From positions 868,001 to 932,000 of the forward strand of contig JCKJ01000001.1 of the NCBI GenBank assembly GCA_000525025.1: a stretch of DNA of 64,000 nucleotides, read 5' to 3'. The stretch comes from Methylophilaceae bacterium 11 (GTDB lineage: Bacteria > Pseudomonadota > Gammaproteobacteria > Burkholderiales > Methylophilaceae). A model generated the notes under the pieces. It saw nothing but the letters and a program-made list of their open reading frames with translations, was not told where the DNA came from and made no database searches. Position numbers and translations under genes: made by a program. Shown piece after piece: positions 54,012 through 64,000 of the stretch. The number at the start of each line of letters is the position of its first letter. The first letter of the stretch is position 1.

Positions 54012-55820
54012 ATGTCTCGTAATCTCAGAAATATCGCAATTATTGCGCACGTTGACCATGGTAAAACAACCATGGTGGACAAACTTTTACAACAAGCAGG
54101 TACGTTTGCATCGCACCAAGCGGTGACAGAACGTGTCATGGACAGTGGCGATATTGAAAAAGAGCGCGGCATTACTATTTTAGCTAAAAATACAGCCGTT
54201 AACTTTGAAGGTACGCACATTAATATTGTGGATACCCCAGGCCACGCGGACTTTGGTGGTGAAGTAGAGCGCGTATTAGGCATGGTGGATGGCGTGGTGT
54301 TGTTGGTAGATGCTGTAGAAGGCCCGATGCCACAAACGCGTTTTGTGACTAAAAAAGCACTGGCACTTGGTTTAAAACCAATTGTGGTGATTAATAAAGT
54401 GGATCGTCCTGGCGCACGGCCTGATTGGGTGATTAACCACACCTTTGATTTGTTTGCCAACTTAGGTGCAACAGATGAGCAATTAGACTTCCCGGTGGTC
54501 TATGCGTCAGCCCTTAACGGCTTTGCAACCTTAGATATGAAAACACCATCTGAGACCATGCGTCCGTTATTTGAAACGATTTTAAGTCATGTTGCACCAC
54601 CAGTAGGCGACAGCGATGCGCCATTGCAATTGCAAATCTCTGCACTGGATTACTCTACTTACACAGGCCGTTTAGGCGTAGGTCGCGTGCGCAATGGCCG
54701 CGTCAAACCTGGTCAAGTGGTGGCAGTGATGCGTGAAGACGAACAAGTTGCGCAAGGCCGTATCAATCAAGTGTTGGGCTTTCAAGGTTTGGAGCGCGTG
54801 CCAGTCGAGGAAGCAGAAGCGGGTGACATTGTCATTATTTCTGGCTTAGATGATATTGGTATTGGTTTTACTATTTGCGATCGCGATAAGCCAGTTGGTT
54901 TGCCACACCTAGGCGTAGATGAGCCAACATTGACCATGGACTTTATGGTGAACACTTCACCATTGGCCGGTACTGAAGGCAAGTTTGTGACCTCACGTCA
55001 AATTAAAGACCGTTTAACCAAAGAGTTATTAGTGAACGTGGCACTACGTGTAGAAGATACACAAGATACAGATGTTTTCCGTGTCTCTGGCCGTGGTGAG
55101 TTACACCTGACTATCTTGCTTGAAAATATGCGTCGAGAAGGCTTTGAGTTAGCGGTAGCTAAGCCACGCGTGGTGTACCGCGAAATTGACGGTGTGAAAT
55201 GTGAGCCATACGAAGTGCTCACCGTGGATTTGGAAGATGATAACCAAGGTGCGGTGATGGAGGAGTTGGGTCGTCGCCGTGGTGAAATGCAAAATATGGA
55301 ATCAGATGGCAATGGCCGCACCCGTTTGGAATATAAAATTCCAGCACGTGGTTTGATTGGTTTCCAAGGTGAGTTTTTAACCATGACGCGTGGTACAGGT
55401 TTAATGGCGCATATTTTTGATGAATATGCACCGGTAAAAGCCGATATGCCAGGCCGTCGTAATGGGGTGCTGATATCAGCCGAGCATGGTGAAGCCGTTG
55501 CTTACGCGCTTTGGAAATTACAAGACCGCGGCAAGATGTTCTCAGTACCAGGCGATAAATTGTACGAAGGCATGGTGATTGGTATTCATAGTCGCGATAA
55601 CGATTTGATTGTGAACCCGATTAAAGGTAAACAACTGACTAACGTGCGTGCATCTGGTACCGATGAAGCAGTACGTTTGATTCCACCTGTTGCATTGTCT
55701 TTGGAGTCTGCGGTTGAGTTTATTGATGATGACGAATTGGTAGAAATCACACCAAAAAACATTCGTATCCGTAAACGTTTCTTGTTAGAGCATGAACGTA
55801 AACGTGCATCTAAAGAGTAA
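54012..55820 (+). CDS. typA: ribosome-associated GTPase TypA/BipA
   Basis: 602 residues from the ATG at 54012, the usual start (MSRNLRNIAIIAHVDHGKTT). G motifs: AHVDHGKTT, DTPGHADF, NKVD. Domain II, domain III and the BipA-specific C-terminal domain (RGLIGFQGEFLTMTRGTGLM) are complete. TypA resembles EF-G and assists 50S assembly, most needed at low temperature. Its neighbour helicases on the other strand act in the same process. Confidence 0.95.
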   Translation: MSRNLRNIAIIAHVDHGKTTMVDKLLQQAGTFASHQAVTERVMDSGDIEKERGITILAKNTAVNFEGTHINIVDTPGHADFGGEVERVLGMVDGVVLLVDAVEGPMPQTRFVTKKALALGLKPIVVINKVDRPGARPDWVINHTFDLFANLGATDEQLDFPVVYASALNGFATLDMKTPSETMRPLFETILSHVAPPVGDSDAPLQLQISALDYSTYTGRLGVGRVRNGRVKPGQVVAVMREDEQVAQGRINQVLGFQGLERVPVEEAEAGDIVIISGLDDIGIGFTICDRDKPVGLPHLGVDEPTLTMDFMVNTSPLAGTEGKFVTSRQIKDRLTKELLVNVALRVEDTQDTDVFRVSGRGELHLTILLENMRREGFELAVAKPRVVYREIDGVKCEPYEVLTVDLEDDNQGAVMEELGRRRGEMQNMESDGNGRTRLEYKIPARGLIGFQGEFLTMTRGTGLMAHIFDEYAPVKADMPGRRNGVLISAEHGEAVAYALWKLQDRGKMFSVPGDKLYEGMVIGIHSRDNDLIVNPIKGKQLTNVRASGTDEAVRLIPPVALSLESAVEFIDDDELVEITPKNIRIRKRFLLEHERKRASKE

Positions 55821-55830
55821 TACATAAAAT

Positions 55831-55857
55831 AAAAAGGCCGCTTTAAGCGGCTTTTTT
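55831..55857. terminator. bidirectional Rho-independent terminator
   Basis: GCCGC and GCGGC pair around TTTAA, with A-run before and T-run after. It lies between the convergent typA and ybiT genes. Confidence 0.88.
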
Positions 55858-55881
55858 ATTATCTAGGAATCAGAGAAAGAT

Positions 55882-57477
55882 TTACTCAATACCCTGGCTG
55901 GCCAAGTAATCCTCATAGTTGCCGGTAAAGTCGACAATACCGTCCGCTTTGATTTCGATAATACGGGTGGCAATCGAGCTGACGAACTCACGGTCATGGC
56001 TGACAAAGAATAAGGTGCCTTTGTATTTATCCAAAGCAGTGTTCAGCGCCTCAATGGATTCCATGTCCATGTGGTTGGTTGGCTCGTCCATGAGTAACAC
56101 ATTGGTTTTTGCCAGCATAAGTTTGCCATACAGCATGCGGCCTTTTTCACCACCTGAGAGCACTTTAACTGACTTTCTGGTCGCTTCGGTCGGGAACAGC
56201 AAACGGCCGAGCATGCTACGCACGGTGTTGTCATCATCACCTTGTTGACGCTGTGCAGTCATCCACTCGAACAGGTCTTCGCCTTTTTCAAATTCGTATT
56301 CATGGTCTTGAGCAAAGTAGCCAAGCTTGGCTTTTTCTGCCCATTTGACTTCCCCATGTTTAGGCGCGAGATCACCTGCCAGACAGCGCAGGAAAGTGGT
56401 TTTGCCGATACCGTTTTCACCAATAATGGCGACTTTTTCACCAGCTTCAAACATCAGTTCTAAATCGTTGAATAAAGTCTTGTCAAAGCCATGGCTGAGC
56501 TTTTTGAGTTCTACTGCGTTACGATGCAGCTTTTCTCTATCGTCAAACTCAAAGCGAATAAACGGATATTGGCGGCTAGAAGGTTTAAATTCCTCCACCT
56601 TGATTTTATCAATCTGTTTGGCGCGGCTAGTTGCTTGTTTGGCTTTAGATGCGTTAGCCGAGAAACGGCGCACAAAGTCCTGCAAGTCGGCAATCTGCTG
56701 TTTGGCTTTGGCGTTGTCTTTGGCTTGCTGATTACGTGCGGCAATGCTGGCCTCCATGTAATCATCATAGTTGCCGGGGTAAGAGGTGATTTTGCCGTAA
56801 TCCATATCGCAGGTATGCGTACATACCTGGTTTAAAAAGTGGCGGTCATGCGAAATGATGACCATGGTGCAGTCACGATTATTGACCACATCTTCTAACC
56901 AGCGGATAGTGTTGATGTCCAAGTTGTTGGTCGGTTCATCCAGCAACAATACGTCTGGGTTGGCAAATAGGGCTTGCACTAGTAATACACGCAGTTTCCA
57001 GCCAGGTGCAACTGCGCTCATCGGGCCGTTGTGCTGCTCAATAGGAATGCCAACGCCTAATAATAACTCACCGGCACGCGCTTCTGCGGTGTACCCATCA
57101 TATTCCGCATAGATGCCTTCTAATTCGGCAGCGCGCATGTAGTCTTCTTCTGTGGCCTCCAGGTTTTCGTAGATGGCATTTTTTTCTGCGTTGGCCTTCC
57201 ACATTTGTTCATGGCCCATCATGACTACATCCAGCACGCGCTGGTCTTCATAAGCAAACTGGTCCTGCCTCAAAAAAGCCATACGCTCATTGGTATCCAG
57301 TGAAATATTGCCGCTAGTCGGCTCTAAGACGCCCGCTAGGATTTTCATAAAGGTGGACTTTCCACAGCCATTGGCGCCAATTAAGCCATAGCGATTACCA
57401 TCGCCGAATTTGACTGAAACGTTTTCAAACAGTGGCTTGGCGCCAAACTGCATGGTGATATTGTTAGCGGTTAACAT
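55882..57477 (-). CDS. ybiT: ABC-F family ATPase YbiT
   Basis: 531 residues. Two ABC domains without membrane parts: Walker [10 protein letters not shown] and GENGIGKTT; Walker [13 protein letters not shown] and [12 protein letters not shown]. The second signature is LSGGEKGR; the first is replaced by VAPGWKLR, as in E. coli YbiT. The linker ([20 protein letters not shown]) is the P-site tRNA interaction motif of ABC-F proteins. They bind the ribosomal E site and relieve stalling. Starts 23 bases after the nitroreductase stop. Confidence 0.93.
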   Translation of the reverse strand: MLTANNITMQFGAKPLFENVSVKFGDGNRYGLIGANGCGKSTFMKILAGVLEPTSGNISLDTNERMAFLRQDQFAYEDQRVLDVVMMGHEQMWKANAEKNAIYENLEATEEDYMRAAELEGIYAEYDGYTAEARAGELLLGVGIPIEQHNGPMSAVAPGWKLRVLLVQALFANPDVLLLDEPTNNLDINTIRWLEDVVNNRDCTMVIISHDRHFLNQVCTHTCDMDYGKITSYPGNYDDYMEASIAARNQQAKDNAKAKQQIADLQDFVRRFSANASKAKQATSRAKQIDKIKVEEFKPSSRQYPFIRFEFDDREKLHRNAVELKKLSHGFDKTLFNDLELMFEAGEKVAIIGENGIGKTTFLRCLAGDLAPKHGEVKWAEKAKLGYFAQDHEYEFEKGEDLFEWMTAQRQQGDDDNTVRSMLGRLLFPTEATRKSVKVLSGGEKGRMLYGKLMLAKTNVLLMDEPTNHMDMESIEALNTALDKYKGTLFFVSHDREFVSSIATRIIEIKADGIVDFTGNYEDYLASQGIE

Positions 57478-57500
57478 AGACTCTCAAAAATAGCGTTAAA

Positions 57501-58103
57501 TTAAAATGTGTTGTAAATGACGACTTCGTCTAAAGGCAACTGACCGGCACGCGCACGCGCAGGTTCTAATGCTTTGCCGATGACGACGAACATGACTGGG
57601 GTATGGTCTTCTGGTAGTTTTAATAATTTGCCTACGGCATCAAAATCAAACCCATCCATTGGGCAAGTGTCATAGCCCATCTCTTTGGCCGCAAGCATCA
57701 ATGTAGTGGCTGCCATGCCGCACGAGCGCATGCCTTCATCACGTTGTACTTGTGCGTTATCGCGGTAATAATTGCCAATAGCCGGCACTAAATAATCTTG
57801 CACTGCCTGTGGTGCATTACGCCAATAGCGTTCAGGCTGTTTTGCCCATGCATTTAAATCTGCTGTGAGCACCACCAATAACGAGGCTTCTTCCACTTGG
57901 GCTTGGTTCCAGCTCACGGCGCGAATTTGTTGGCGCAATACAGGCTCTGTGACGACTACAAAACGCCAGTTTTGAATATTAAAGGCAGTAGGGGAGAGTA
58001 TTGCAAGCGACATCAGCTTGTGGATTTCTTCATCGGTCATTCGATGGTGTGGGTCGAACGATTTAACGGACCGCCGCGCAATAATAGCTTCGGATACTTG
58101 CAT
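57501..58103 (-). CDS. nitroreductase-family FMN oxidoreductase
   Basis: 200 residues. FMN-binding pattern ARRSVKSFDP near 9-18, SPTAFNIQNWRFVVV (about 37-51), and the C-terminal GYDTCPMDGFD block. Family members reduce nitro compounds or quinones with NAD(P)H. Here FMN binding is likely; the true substrate is unknown. It lies six bases after the GreB-like gene, in the run from guaB/guaA down to ybiT. Confidence 0.88.
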   Translation of the reverse strand: MQVSEAIIARRSVKSFDPHHRMTDEEIHKLMSLAILSPTAFNIQNWRFVVVTEPVLRQQIRAVSWNQAQVEEASLLVVLTADLNAWAKQPERYWRNAPQAVQDYLVPAIGNYYRDNAQVQRDEGMRSCGMAATTLMLAAKEMGYDTCPMDGFDFDAVGKLLKLPEDHTPVMFVVIGKALEPARARAGQLPLDEVVIYNTF

Positions 58104-58109
58104 GCTTAA

Positions 58110-58613
58110 TTACTTTCCATAATGAATTTCAATAATATCTATTTGTAAATTGCCGGCTGGCCGTTGCCATATCACACTATCACCGACTTTTCGTCCAATC
58201 AATGCGCGGGCAATGGGAGAAATATAGCTGACTTTATGTTCGGCAATGTTGGCTTCATCCTCGCCAACGATAATAAAGCCACTTACTTCACCCGTTTCAT
58301 CTTCCACTTTGACGTGTGCGCCAAACAATACGGTATGTTGATCTTGTTGTGCTGGGTCGACCAATATTGCATTTTCTAACCGTGCGCTAATATAGCGTAA
58401 ATCACGTTCAATCACCCCAAAGCGCTGATTGGCTGTTGGATCGTCTTTGCGTTTACTCAGTGTCAGACGTTCTTGCGCTAATGCTTGTGCTTGCGACTCC
58501 AATTGCGCCAATCCTGCAGGTGTCACGTAGTTAGGGTGAGCGCTGACTGGCCGTTCAGGTAAATCGGTTCCCGCATGTTCCAAATCATCCTCTTTGACGA
58601 AGCCACGACTCAT
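58110..58613 (-). CDS. greB: transcript-cleavage factor of the GreA/GreB family
   Basis: 167 residues from the ATG at 58613, overlapping the previous stop (ATGA). An N-terminal extension (SRGFVKEDDLEHAGTDLPER) is followed by a coiled coil (LAQLESQAQALAQERLTLSK through FGVIERDLRYISARLENA) and the FKBP-like C-terminal domain (FGAHVKVEDETGEVSGFIIVG and SPIARALIGRKVGD). Gre factors rescue backtracked RNA polymerase. The extension is as seen in betaproteobacterial GreB. Exact GreA or GreB identity is moderately certain. Confidence 0.85.
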   Translation of the reverse strand: MSRGFVKEDDLEHAGTDLPERPVSAHPNYVTPAGLAQLESQAQALAQERLTLSKRKDDPTANQRFGVIERDLRYISARLENAILVDPAQQDQHTVLFGAHVKVEDETGEVSGFIIVGEDEANIAEHKVSYISPIARALIGRKVGDSVIWQRPAGNLQIDIIEIHYGK

Positions 58614-59845
58614 GTTGCGGCCTGCATTTGTGTCATGGCAGAGGACACTTGGCGATGCGGCTCCTCTGGGTGCCAGCCTAATATAGTCAAGATGACGGCA
58701 AATCCAATGATGTAGGCTACAACGACATGCCAGCCTTGACGTAGCCATGCTTGGGTATTACGTGCCTCCGGGTACATATTGCTGATTGCAACGCCTGCAG
58801 AGGAGCCAAACCATAGCATGGAACCACCAAAGCCAACGGCATAAGCAAGCATGCCCCAATCGTAGCCGCCTTGTTTAATCGCGAGTGCGGTCAAAGGAAT
58901 ATTGTCAAAAAATGCGGATATAAATCCCATGGCGAATGTGCTAGTCCAAGTAGCAGCAGGTAATTTTTCTACCGGCATCAGTGATGCGCACATCACTAAG
59001 CATAGTAAAAACAATGACCCTTTAAATGTCTCGGGCAATATCTCCCAATCGTGACGGCGTATCTGCGTCGTGAGTAAAATAGCCACCCATAATGCAGTGC
59101 CTATCCAAGGGAATAAGTCGGCTTGTTCTGGCATCTGCAAATTAATAAAGAAATTGGTCCCTAGCGCAGCAAGCAGCATGCACGCCACAATCATTAGGCG
59201 TTTCCAATCTATATGTGCAGTGGCGGTTGCATCCTTGATGATGGGGGAGTAAGCATGTTGCTGCTTAGCTGCAACCCATCCCACCACGCATAATGCGGCA
59301 ATCGCTGCCACGTAAGCATGCAATACTTGCGAGGGGGCAATCCCGGCAATCCACATCATGGTAGTGGTAGTATCACCCACTACTGAGCCCGCCCCGCCGG
59401 CATTGGAGGCAGCAACAATACCTGCCAAATAGCCAATATGGACTTTGCCTTTAAAGAGTTGATGTGCCATGGCGCCACCGATTAAAGCTGCCGCAATGTT
59501 ATCTAAAAAACTGGATAGCACGAATACCAAGACCAGCAGCATAAAGCCGCCTTTCCAATCATCAGGTAAGTATTTGGGCAATACTTCTGGCATTTGGCTT
59601 TTCTCAAAATGGCGTGCGAGTAAGGCAAAGCCAGTGAGTAAACATAATAAGTTAGCCAGTAATACCCACTCGTGATTGAGGTGGCTAAGGAAGCCTTGCA
59701 GACCGGCTCCGGTTTTAAACCCGGTAAATAACCATTGGTAGAGCAAGATGCTGAGTAGTCCGCTGGCAGACACAGCGAGCGTATGCCTATGCAACGTGGC
59801 GACACCCAGCAGTGTTAACCCAAATAGCATAAACTCAACTGGCAT
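58610..59845 (-). CDS. NhaD-like ion transporter (IT superfamily, citrate/Na+:H+ type)
   Basis: 411 residues from the ATG at 59845; a GTG at 59863 overlapping guaA is also possible. About eleven hydrophobic helices. Two conserved half-repeats, FLDNIAAALIGGAMA (about 113-127) and FFDNIPLTALAIKQGG, carry the DN motif of NhaD/ArsB-type ion exchangers; SNAGGAGSVVGDTTTTMMW is the clustered Gly/Thr ion site. Exports Na+ or exchanges carboxylate. Position between guaA and greB gives no hint. Confidence 0.85.
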   Translation of the reverse strand: MPVEFMLFGLTLLGVATLHRHTLAVSASGLLSILLYQWLFTGFKTGAGLQGFLSHLNHEWVLLANLLCLLTGFALLARHFEKSQMPEVLPKYLPDDWKGGFMLLVLVFVLSSFLDNIAAALIGGAMAHQLFKGKVHIGYLAGIVAASNAGGAGSVVGDTTTTMMWIAGIAPSQVLHAYVAAIAALCVVGWVAAKQQHAYSPIIKDATATAHIDWKRLMIVACMLLAALGTNFFINLQMPEQADLFPWIGTALWVAILLTTQIRRHDWEILPETFKGSLFLLCLVMCASLMPVEKLPAATWTSTFAMGFISAFFDNIPLTALAIKQGGYDWGMLAYAVGFGGSMLWFGSSAGVAISNMYPEARNTQAWLRQGWHVVVAYIIGFAVILTILGWHPEEPHRQVSSAMTQMQAAT

Positions 59846-59853
59846 GTGAATGC

Positions 59854-61437
59854 TTATTCCCACTCGATCGTTGCAGGGGGTTTGCCAGAGATGTCATACA
59901 CCACGCGATTAATGCCACGCACTTCATTGATGATGCGATTGGAGACTTTGCCCAATAAGCTGTAGGGAAGCTCTGCCCAGTGCGCCGTCATAAAATCACT
60001 GGTGACGACTGCGCGCAATGCCACGACATAATCATAAGTACGGCCATCGCCCATCACGCCCACCGATTTGACGGGCAAGAATACGGTAAAGGCTTGGCTG
60101 GTCAGTTCGTACCAAGTTTTGCCGGTTTTTTCGCATTTGGTATTGCGTAACTCTTCAATAAAGATAGCATCGGCACGTTGTAAGAGTAGGGCGTAATCAC
60201 GTTTGACTTCACCCAAAATACGTACACCTAGGCCAGGGCCTGGGAATGGATGGCGGTAGACCATGTCATGTGGTAAACCAAGTGCGACGCCAAGTTCGCG
60301 TACTTCGTCTTTGAATAAATCGCGTAAAGGCTCTAATAGTTTTAGACCCAATTTTTCAGGTAAACCGCCTACATTGTGGTGGCTTTTAATCGTCACCGCT
60401 TTTTTAGATTTTGCGCCGCCGGATTCAATCACATCTGGATAAATAGTGCCTTGGGCCAGCCATTTTGCGTTCGCACATTTTTTGGCTTCTGATTGAAACA
60501 CTTCAACAAATTCACCACCAATAATTTTACGTTTAGCTTCTGGATCGCTCACGCCAGCTAATTTTCCCATAAACTGTTCGGTGGCATCCACGCGAATCAC
60601 TTTGGCATGTAAGCGGCCTGCAAACATCTCCATGACCATGTCGCCTTCATTCAGGCGCAGTAAGCCATGGTCCACAAATACACAAGTGAGTTGGTCGCCA
60701 ATGGCACGGTGAATCAATGCGGCGGCTACGCTGGAATCCACACCACCGGACAAGCCAAGAATCACTTCTTCGTCGCCTACTTGGGTTTTGATTTTGGCTA
60801 CGGCTTCAGTAATGTAGTCACCCATGATCCAATCTGGTTTTGCACTACAAATTTCTAATACAAAGCGCTCCAGCATGGCTTGGCCTTGTTTGGTGTGCGT
60901 GACTTCCGGGTGGAACTGTACTGCGTAGAATTTACGCGACTCATCCGCCATCGCCGCAATCGGTGTGGTGTCATTACTGGCAATCACTTTAAAGCCAGTA
61001 GGTAGCTCGGTGACTTTATCGCCATGGCTCATCCATACGTCGATCAAGCCATGTCCTTCTGTATTGGTCGCATCTTGAATGTCGCGGAATAGTGCAGAGT
61101 GCGCGCGAGCACGCACTTGTGCATAACCAAACTCACGTTTGTGACCTGCTTCTACTTTGCCGCCGAGTTGCTGCGCCATGGTTTGCATACCGTAGCAAAT
61201 ACCTAGCACAGGCTTACCTAACTCAAATACGGCTTGTGGCGCCTTATCAGTTTCTTCTTCATACACGCTGGCATGGCTACCGGAGAGAATGATGCCATCG
61301 GCGCCAAAGTTGCGCACAAACTCATCTGATACATCGCAAGGATGAATTTCACAATAGACATGGGCTTCGCGCACGCGGCGGGCAATCAGTTGTGTGACTT
61401 GAGAGCCAAAATCGAGAATAAGTATTTTGCTATGCAT
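59854..61437 (-). CDS. guaA: GMP synthase (glutamine-hydrolysing) GuaA
   Basis: 527 residues. Glutamine amidotransferase domain with nucleophile Cys in VLGICYGMQ and HPE near 180. ATP pyrophosphatase domain with [10 protein letters not shown]-terminal dimerisation domain ends [10 protein letters not shown]. It turns XMP into GMP. A hairpin lies between it and guaB; both act in sequence. Confidence 0.96.
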   Translation of the reverse strand: MHSKILILDFGSQVTQLIARRVREAHVYCEIHPCDVSDEFVRNFGADGIILSGSHASVYEEETDKAPQAVFELGKPVLGICYGMQTMAQQLGGKVEAGHKREFGYAQVRARAHSALFRDIQDATNTEGHGLIDVWMSHGDKVTELPTGFKVIASNDTTPIAAMADESRKFYAVQFHPEVTHTKQGQAMLERFVLEICSAKPDWIMGDYITEAVAKIKTQVGDEEVILGLSGGVDSSVAAALIHRAIGDQLTCVFVDHGLLRLNEGDMVMEMFAGRLHAKVIRVDATEQFMGKLAGVSDPEAKRKIIGGEFVEVFQSEAKKCANAKWLAQGTIYPDVIESGGAKSKKAVTIKSHHNVGGLPEKLGLKLLEPLRDLFKDEVRELGVALGLPHDMVYRHPFPGPGLGVRILGEVKRDYALLLQRADAIFIEELRNTKCEKTGKTWYELTSQAFTVFLPVKSVGVMGDGRTYDYVVALRAVVTSDFMTAHWAELPYSLLGKVSNRIINEVRGINRVVYDISGKPPATIEWE

Positions 61438-61460
61438 GGTTGTCGTTTGCTTTAAGACAT

Positions 61461-61502
61461 AAAGGCACAGTAGCTCAGAAAAATTCTGAGTGCTGTGCCT
61501 TT
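61461..61502. terminator. long hairpin between guaB and guaA
   Basis: AAAGGCACAG and CTGTGCCTTT (61461-61470, 61493-61502) with an inner stem GCTCAGAA/TTCTGAGT form a 42-base hairpin. On the minus (coding) strand only TTT follows, on the plus strand TTTTT. It may be a partial terminator or intercistronic processing site. Confidence 0.6.
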
Positions 61503-61521
61503 TTAGAGTTATTAAAAAGGG

Positions 61522-62991
<1,470 letters not shown>

Positions 62992-63008
62992 TTAATCTCC
63001 AAAACGAG

Positions 63009-63036
63009 ATTATACCGATTTGCAACACTTATTCAA
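63009..63036 (-). promoter_or_regulatory. sigma-70 promoter of guaB
   Basis: On the minus strand TTGAAT (63036-63031), 16-base spacer, TATAAT (63014-63009). The transcript should start near 63002, 20 bases before the ATG. Confidence 0.75.
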
Positions 63037-63192
63037 AGTTCAACGTGATAATTCCGCCATGTTGCATTCAACCGATTGGGCTTTGCTGCGTTTTACAGTA
63101 AACTCAATCATAATAATAGAAAGATAATGTGGTTTAGTCTGGCATTCTTTTTTATAAAAATAATAAATAAAATCAACTGGATAGGACATAAT

Positions 63193-63714
63193 ATGAGAGA
63201 TGGTCGTTCAAAATTATTGATCGCTTTGGGTGTGTTACTAGTGACAGCATTGCCGGTGCAAGCAGAGATTTATAAGTGGGTAGATAAAGACGGTACAGTG
63301 AAGTATACCGATACGCCGCCGCCTGCTGGTGCTAAATCGCTTTCCACCATCAAAAAGAAGGCGACTAGCCCTGCAGTGATTCCTGCGCCTGCAGCTGCAA
63401 CTCCTGAGGGTGGTTTAACAAATCCTACTCTTGCACAACCTGCGGGTGGTGATGGAGCTGCATCGGAGCAGGAAATGGCGAAGAAAAAGCGTGAAATAGA
63501 CGAAATCGAAAAGAAAAACAAAGCTGAGAAAGAAGCGCAGGCCAAGCAAAAGCAACTGAATTGTAGTGCCGCCAAAGCCAATTACCAGAGTTACAGTCAG
63601 GGTGGGCGCGTTTACCGTATGAATGAAAAAGGTGAGCGTGAGTACTTAGATGATAAAGGATTATCGGATGGTGCAGCTAAAGCCAAACGCGATATGCAGG
63701 AGTATTGCTCTTAA
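63193..63714 (+). CDS. exported DUF4124-domain protein
   Basis: 173 residues from the ATG at 63193 (aggacataat in front); an in-frame ATG at 63076 is less likely. A signal peptide (about 1-24, ending VQA) is followed by the DUF4124 pattern EIYKWVDKDGTVKYTDTPPP. Next come an Ala/Pro linker and a Lys/Glu helix (EMAKKKREIDEIEKKNKAEK). The final part has two Cys (LNCSAAKAN and QEYCS). It is periplasmic; function unknown. It lies divergent from guaB, with 210 bases between the starts. Apart from the guaB promoter, that gap shows nothing clear. Confidence 0.82.
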   Translation: MRDGRSKLLIALGVLLVTALPVQAEIYKWVDKDGTVKYTDTPPPAGAKSLSTIKKKATSPAVIPAPAAATPEGGLTNPTLAQPAGGDGAASEQEMAKKKREIDEIEKKNKAEKEAQAKQKQLNCSAAKANYQSYSQGGRVYRMNEKGEREYLDDKGLSDGAAKAKRDMQEYCS

Positions 63715-63743
63715 GCTCGGTAGTCGAGGTGGTCGGTAGGGGA

Positions 63744-64000
63744 TTACACTTCATCAGTAGCTAAATCGCCACCACCTTTTTTCATCACTTTTCCGTCCGC
63801 AGCACGTTGTTTTCTCACTGCTTTCGGGTCGGCAATCAGCGGGCGGTAGATTTCCACGCGATCCATTTGGCGCAATGTTGTGTCGTTTTTGGCGAGTTTG
63901 CCGAAAATGCCTAGTTGGAGCGCGTTAGCATCAATGTCGGGGAATTTTTGTAATATGCCCGACAGTTTGACTGCTTCTTCTGCTGTGCATTCTGCATGTA
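63744..64000 (-). CDS. rnfH: RnfH/UPF0125 family protein (N-terminus cut by window edge)
   Basis: The last 85 residues are visible; the stop is at 63744. The beta-grasp (ubiquitin-like) pattern is recognised in LGIFGKLAKNDTTLRQMDRVE and IYRPLIADPKAVRKQR, the conserved end of RnfH. A Lys/Gly tail follows. RnfH is often next to ratA and smpB, sometimes bamE; these should lie to the right. Role unknown. Confidence 0.88.
   Translation of the reverse strand, partial: HAECTAEEAVKLSGILQKFPDIDANALQLGIFGKLAKNDTTLRQMDRVEIYRPLIADPKAVRKQRAADGKVMKKGGGDLATDEV

Noticed and set aside
63976-64000. Possible SmpB/RatA genes at the right edge
   Set aside because: Expected from rnfH context, but they lie outside the window.

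Overview
The window is a chromosomal segment of a Gram-negative bacterium, most likely a betaproteobacterium of the methylotrophic Methylophilaceae (Methylotenera/Methylophilus-like). The reasons are the moderate GC content, the gene order pilG-pilH-pilI-pilJ-chpA, the Fur/Zur and COG0523 arrangement, tesA divergent from ybbA-ybbP, and the protein flavour of dnaE, accA, guaA and guaB. The family assignment is inference; the proteobacterial assignment is firm. Coding density is high. I see no tRNA, rRNA, CRISPR array, insertion sequence, prophage or integrase, so this looks like core chromosome with some lineage-specific sensory genes.

Layout. 1-2.4 kb: the start of an ECF-type sigma factor (cut by the window edge), an exported protein built of 11-residue repeats, a SAM methyltransferase and a small exported protein. 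2.4-7.4 kb: helicase hrpA and a TonB-like membrane-anchored protein. 7.5-11.9 kb (minus strand): a zinc-homeostasis block with selO, zur and two COG0523 GTPases; two copies of a palindrome that look like Zur operators lie in front of the GTPases. 12-18.8 kb (plus): an RNase II-like exonuclease, a spermidine-synthase-like protein, an rRNA methyltransferase, a GGDEF-EAL protein with an ethylene-receptor-type membrane domain, and a MazG-like pyrophosphohydrolase. 18.9-21.3 kb (minus): two tandem thiol peroxidases and a FIST sensor protein. 21.5-29.9 kb (plus): the complete Pil-Chp chemotaxis-like system for type IV pili.

30-39.8 kb: dnaE, accA, tilS, then tesA divergent from an ABC exporter pair (ybbA/ybbP). 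39.8-45.6 kb: a TonB-dependent receptor behind a set of long palindromes, an NtrC-family response regulator with a changed sigma-54 contact loop, formate-dependent purT, and a truncated haemoglobin. 45.7-50.5 kb: a membrane histidine kinase, a single-domain receiver and a receiver-PAS-GGDEF-EAL protein in one tight operon. 50.5-53.9 kb (minus): two tandem RhlE-type DEAD-box helicases with a strong promoter and a long leader. 54-55.8 kb: typA. 55.9-63 kb (minus): ybiT, a nitroreductase, a GreB-like factor, an NhaD-like ion transporter, guaA and guaB. 63.2-64 kb: a DUF4124 exported protein and the 3' part of an rnfH-like gene.

Themes. Surface behaviour and second-messenger signalling dominate: the Pil-Chp array, two GGDEF-EAL proteins, a FIST sensor and a histidine kinase. 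The strongest item for a second look is the GGDEF-EAL protein at 16.1-18.4 kb. Its N-terminal membrane domain keeps the Asp, Tyr, Ile, Cys and His positions of the plant ethylene receptor ETR1 at a constant offset, which suggests a copper/ethylene-type input wired to c-di-GMP. Next are the TonB receptor with a canonical EF-hand loop and its palindromic upstream region, and the paired Zur-box region. All calls come from reading the sequence; no database search was run.
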